From NCBI RefSeq assembly GCF_037126465.1, contig NC_088210.1, positions 28,545,511-28,609,510 of the forward strand: 64,000 nt of DNA. Direction: 5' to 3'. This DNA is from Ornithodoros turicata (taxonomy: Eukaryota > Arthropoda > Arachnida > Ixodida > Argasidae). The position numbers were made by a program, and so were the translations under genes. Below, piece after piece: positions 61,402 to 64,000 of this stretch. Position 1 is the first letter of the stretch. The number at the start of each line of letters is the position of its first letter. The notes under the pieces were generated by a model. That model searched no databases and was not told the DNA's origin. It saw only the letters and a list, made by a program, of their open reading frames with translations.

Positions 61402-64000
61402 TTGACAATCTAAATAGCGTTAACAGTATAACGAACTGTTTCCGCATCAGAAACAAGGAAGAATCTTCAGTGACCATTTACTTGACTCATCCACGCACTA
61501 AAGGGAAAATAATTTAAAGGGTGGCGCCATGCTCTAACAGCATTCTCTCCATTTACATGTGTGACGCAAACCTGGAAAATACACTCCAAGCGCACTATTT
61601 TTGTAAACATATAAAAAAGACGTGGATGCACGAAGGCTGCAGGTTGCTTCCCATTAAAAAAAAAATACAAAAGAAAGAAGAAAGAAAACCCGACAGAAAA
61701 AAAAGAAAGAAAGAAAGGAAACAAGAGATAGAAAGAGAAACGCTAGCTATATATACACATGAGCTGCGTTAAGACTCTATGTACAAACATAAATAACGGC
61801 GGTGTCCATGGCGAAAATGAGACACCGGAGGACAGTCAGGGTGGAAGTCCGACACTCGTGGCTTTCTTAGCGGGAAATGTGCAGCGAGGTATTTGATCGT
61901 CGCCGCCGAACATCGAAGGTGCGACCTGGCATCATTCCTGTAGTTTCGTACCTGAAAAGACAAAAACGAATAAAAAAGAGACGAAGCAAAGCGCTGATGT
62001 ACAGGTGCCTAGCAGAACTCGAATCATACCGAGAGGCGGGGTGAACAAAGGAGAAGAAAAGGCGACGTCTTTTGGGCACCGTGTCAAATGCAGTAGCTAC
62101 GCGGTCAGCATATAGTAAGCCTACATAATGACTATAGCAGTATAGCTACCGCCGTTAAGCGTAAATGTTTTGTTCACGTGGTCAAAAATATCTGTTACGG
62201 GCAGACATACGCGGCAATCGACGTGAGTGGGCCCTGTAAAGCTATTAGAAATAATTATTTTTTTCCCCTCAATACTGTAAAAAAAAAATCGTATAGAATA
62301 GGACTGACAACTTTGGCGGGCAGTACATTTGTTCATAATGAACAACACATTTTTCAATGTGTCACAACCCTCGTAATTTTAATGTGCGCCTTCCGTGCTG
62401 CAAAGATGTACATATTCCGTACACGTTCGGGTCCGTCGTGAACCTGAGTAAGCTTCAGGACTCCATACTTGCTCGCAAGAAAAACAGCACGCAACCGCAC
62501 CGTATACCGCATACTTCTACCTTCAAATTTCCGCTGACATTTTTTTTTTTCTTTTTTACAACTGAAAGTAGAACCTCCGATCATCATCGACGACACGCCT
62601 TAACCAATGTCAGATGCCTTTCGGAGCAGCGTATCCGACAGATACCATTTACGACTCTCGTACGAGGGACGACGTACGCGAGCTACGCGCTCGAAACCGC
62701 ACGCGCGCAAAAAAAAAAAAAAAAAAAAAAAGAGAAGCGCGAGAAACTGTTACACCAGGTTTTTCTGGCATCTGTCCTGCGCGTACAGAAGTCCGAAAAA
62801 AAACTGATTGAAAAAAACCGAAAGGAAGTTCTGCTTGAACGCATCCGCCTCAAACTAACAGATCACCTCCCTCTCTGCTGCAAGCAGGACCTCAAAAGCT
62901 GCGACCATTCAGAGCTTCAGCTATTTCAAGCAGCACTACATTACTCCTCCGTATTATACACCCTTTCGGATGCTTCTTTCCCCCCCCCCCCTCCCTCTTC
63001 ATTCTCTATAGCTCACTTAGTAAGCTCGTCACTACAAACAAAAAACGGCCAATCAGGCCCGACATCTCCTTGCCATCCGACGCAACGGACCAACCACGTT
63101 ACGCCGCTGTTTCCTGCAAATTTTCGTCGCGTTCCCCTGCGGGGATGTGACGGGATTTCAGACAAAATGCCTCTGCACTTCCCATATCCAGAGAGAGAGA
63201 GATATACGAACGATAGACTACCACATGTGTGACGTCCTTCCTCATCAGGACGACGACACCCAGGTTCCCCCCTTTGAGTACCTCACCAAGACGTCGTCGA
63301 CCTCAAGACTCGGGGTCGACCGCGCGGGATTTCGAGGGATAGGGATCCGGTTACACCGTGGGAACCCTCGGTGTCGGGGGTCCGTGACACGTTAACCCGC
63401 CCTCTCTTTTCCCCCCTTTCCCTCTCAAGTTGTGTACGGCCGCGATTGTGCTCCGGAAAAAAAAAAAGAAAAGAAAGAAAGGCTTGGCGATGTTGTGGAC
63501 AAGCCGGAGTATTAGCTACCGGAACCGGTGCATACGCACACACACACACACATAGCGAACGGACAGTATGGTGCGGGGGGAAAAAAGGGGGGAAAAAGAA
63601 AGCGGACCGCCAGGGGGGAACGTCCTGACATGACCCCCTCGTTTCTACACCGCAAAGTGGGAGTTCAAAACGGGTTCGGGGGTTCGTGGCACCGTAGGGT
63701 TATGTCACCTGTGAAGAGCAGAGAGGCTCGATGTTTGAAAGAGCGAGACGTGGGAAAATTTGATAACCTTATAGACGGGTGATTGACGTTATATGATGGC
63801 ACAACATATGCGTCAAGGTGTGTTCATTGAGATGTCCCTGGGTACCGCTATAAGCGTGAGGGCACTCGCGAGACAAAAAATAAATAAATGAAAAATAAAA
63901 TAAAAAATAAAATAGATAAAAATGAAAGCGAAGAAGAGGACGTGAATGATGTGTGTCGGATTTTTTGTTAATTCAAGAGGTCGAATGAGGTGAAAAAGAC
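61402..64000. other. Unassigned stretch to the window end
   Basis: About 2.6 kb. An A run at 62709-62731, a C run near 62980-62990, (AC)n at about 63536-63552. A 291-codon open frame at 62357-63232 crosses the A run and has a composition unlike a real protein. The block 63240-63790 is GC-richer and resembles an untranslated leader, without a recognised signature. Confidence 0.35.

Noticed and set aside
62357..63232. Longest open frame (291 codons, plus strand)
   Set aside because: It runs through an A-run and other low-complexity tracts, has no recognisable domain and starts in unremarkable sequence. It is probably a chance frame.

Overview
This is eukaryotic nuclear DNA and almost all of its recognisable content is repeats. 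It has no operon-like organisation, no long open frame of recognisable family, many A/T homopolymers and microsatellites, and dozens of small inverted-repeat elements and tRNA-derived SINEs. Two SINE families (one with a tRNA head, a GTTAAAGAACCCC-type body and an (ATT)n tail; one whose body runs through GGTTTTCCC...GTCGGCACAGTTCCCC) look to me like those of ticks. A chelicerate, probably a tick (Ixodida), is therefore my best guess, made from memory of repeat style and not from a search.

The dominant component is one family of about 240-250 bp fold-back elements, here called F1, with more than 30 whole or broken copies from 3.4 kb to 51.3 kb. Intact copies start CACTCTTAAAAA, end with its complement, and are two arms of roughly 120 bp around a loop of a few bases. 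Each arm carries the self-palindrome GGCGTACGCC. Arm subtypes: A (AACGGGAGGCGTACGCC, loop TTATGCTGTTCATAA), B (outer motif CTGCGCCAACCATT, inner TGTGTCAATT), C (GGAGGAGGAGCCTATTTTGT) and E (right arm with CCCGCGCTTTCCAC). A second family, F2 (TIR CACTCTAAGAAA, then GGAGTA and GGGACTAAATGCA; full length about 465-540 bp), shares the first six terminal bases. A third set (D) carries the F1 core but ends in CCCTAGTCAGACGGCAAAC. Other elements are three pogo/Tigger-like MITEs (CAGTCAAACTCC, TA duplications), a hAT-like MITE with 8 bp duplications (55.7-56.2 kb), several further fold-backs, nine copies of the second SINE, three other tRNA-derived pieces, and a LINE 3' end on the minus strand near 15 kb.

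Layout: 0-7.5 kb sparse repeats; 7.6-9.2 kb two GC/CpG-rich patches that may be promoters or first exons; 9.4-14.5 kb F1/F2 nests; 15 kb LINE remnant; 16.8-20.9 kb dense F1/D/SINE cluster; 21-32 kb scattered SINE, F1 and F2; 33-37.2 kb F1 cluster with a local duplication; 38.8-39.2 kb possible minus-strand exon; 41-42 kb retroelement tails; 44-51.3 kb dense nests; 52-64 kb mostly unassigned, with hAT, pogo-like and other fold-back MITEs.

No host protein gene can be called with confidence; the open frames are short and look like chance frames. The most informative content is the nesting. Four F1 insertions have a readable uninterrupted target and give 2 bp duplications of TA, CA, TT and AA, which points away from Tc1/mariner and towards a CACTA-like mechanism. 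F1 copies also exchange arms and ends with one another.
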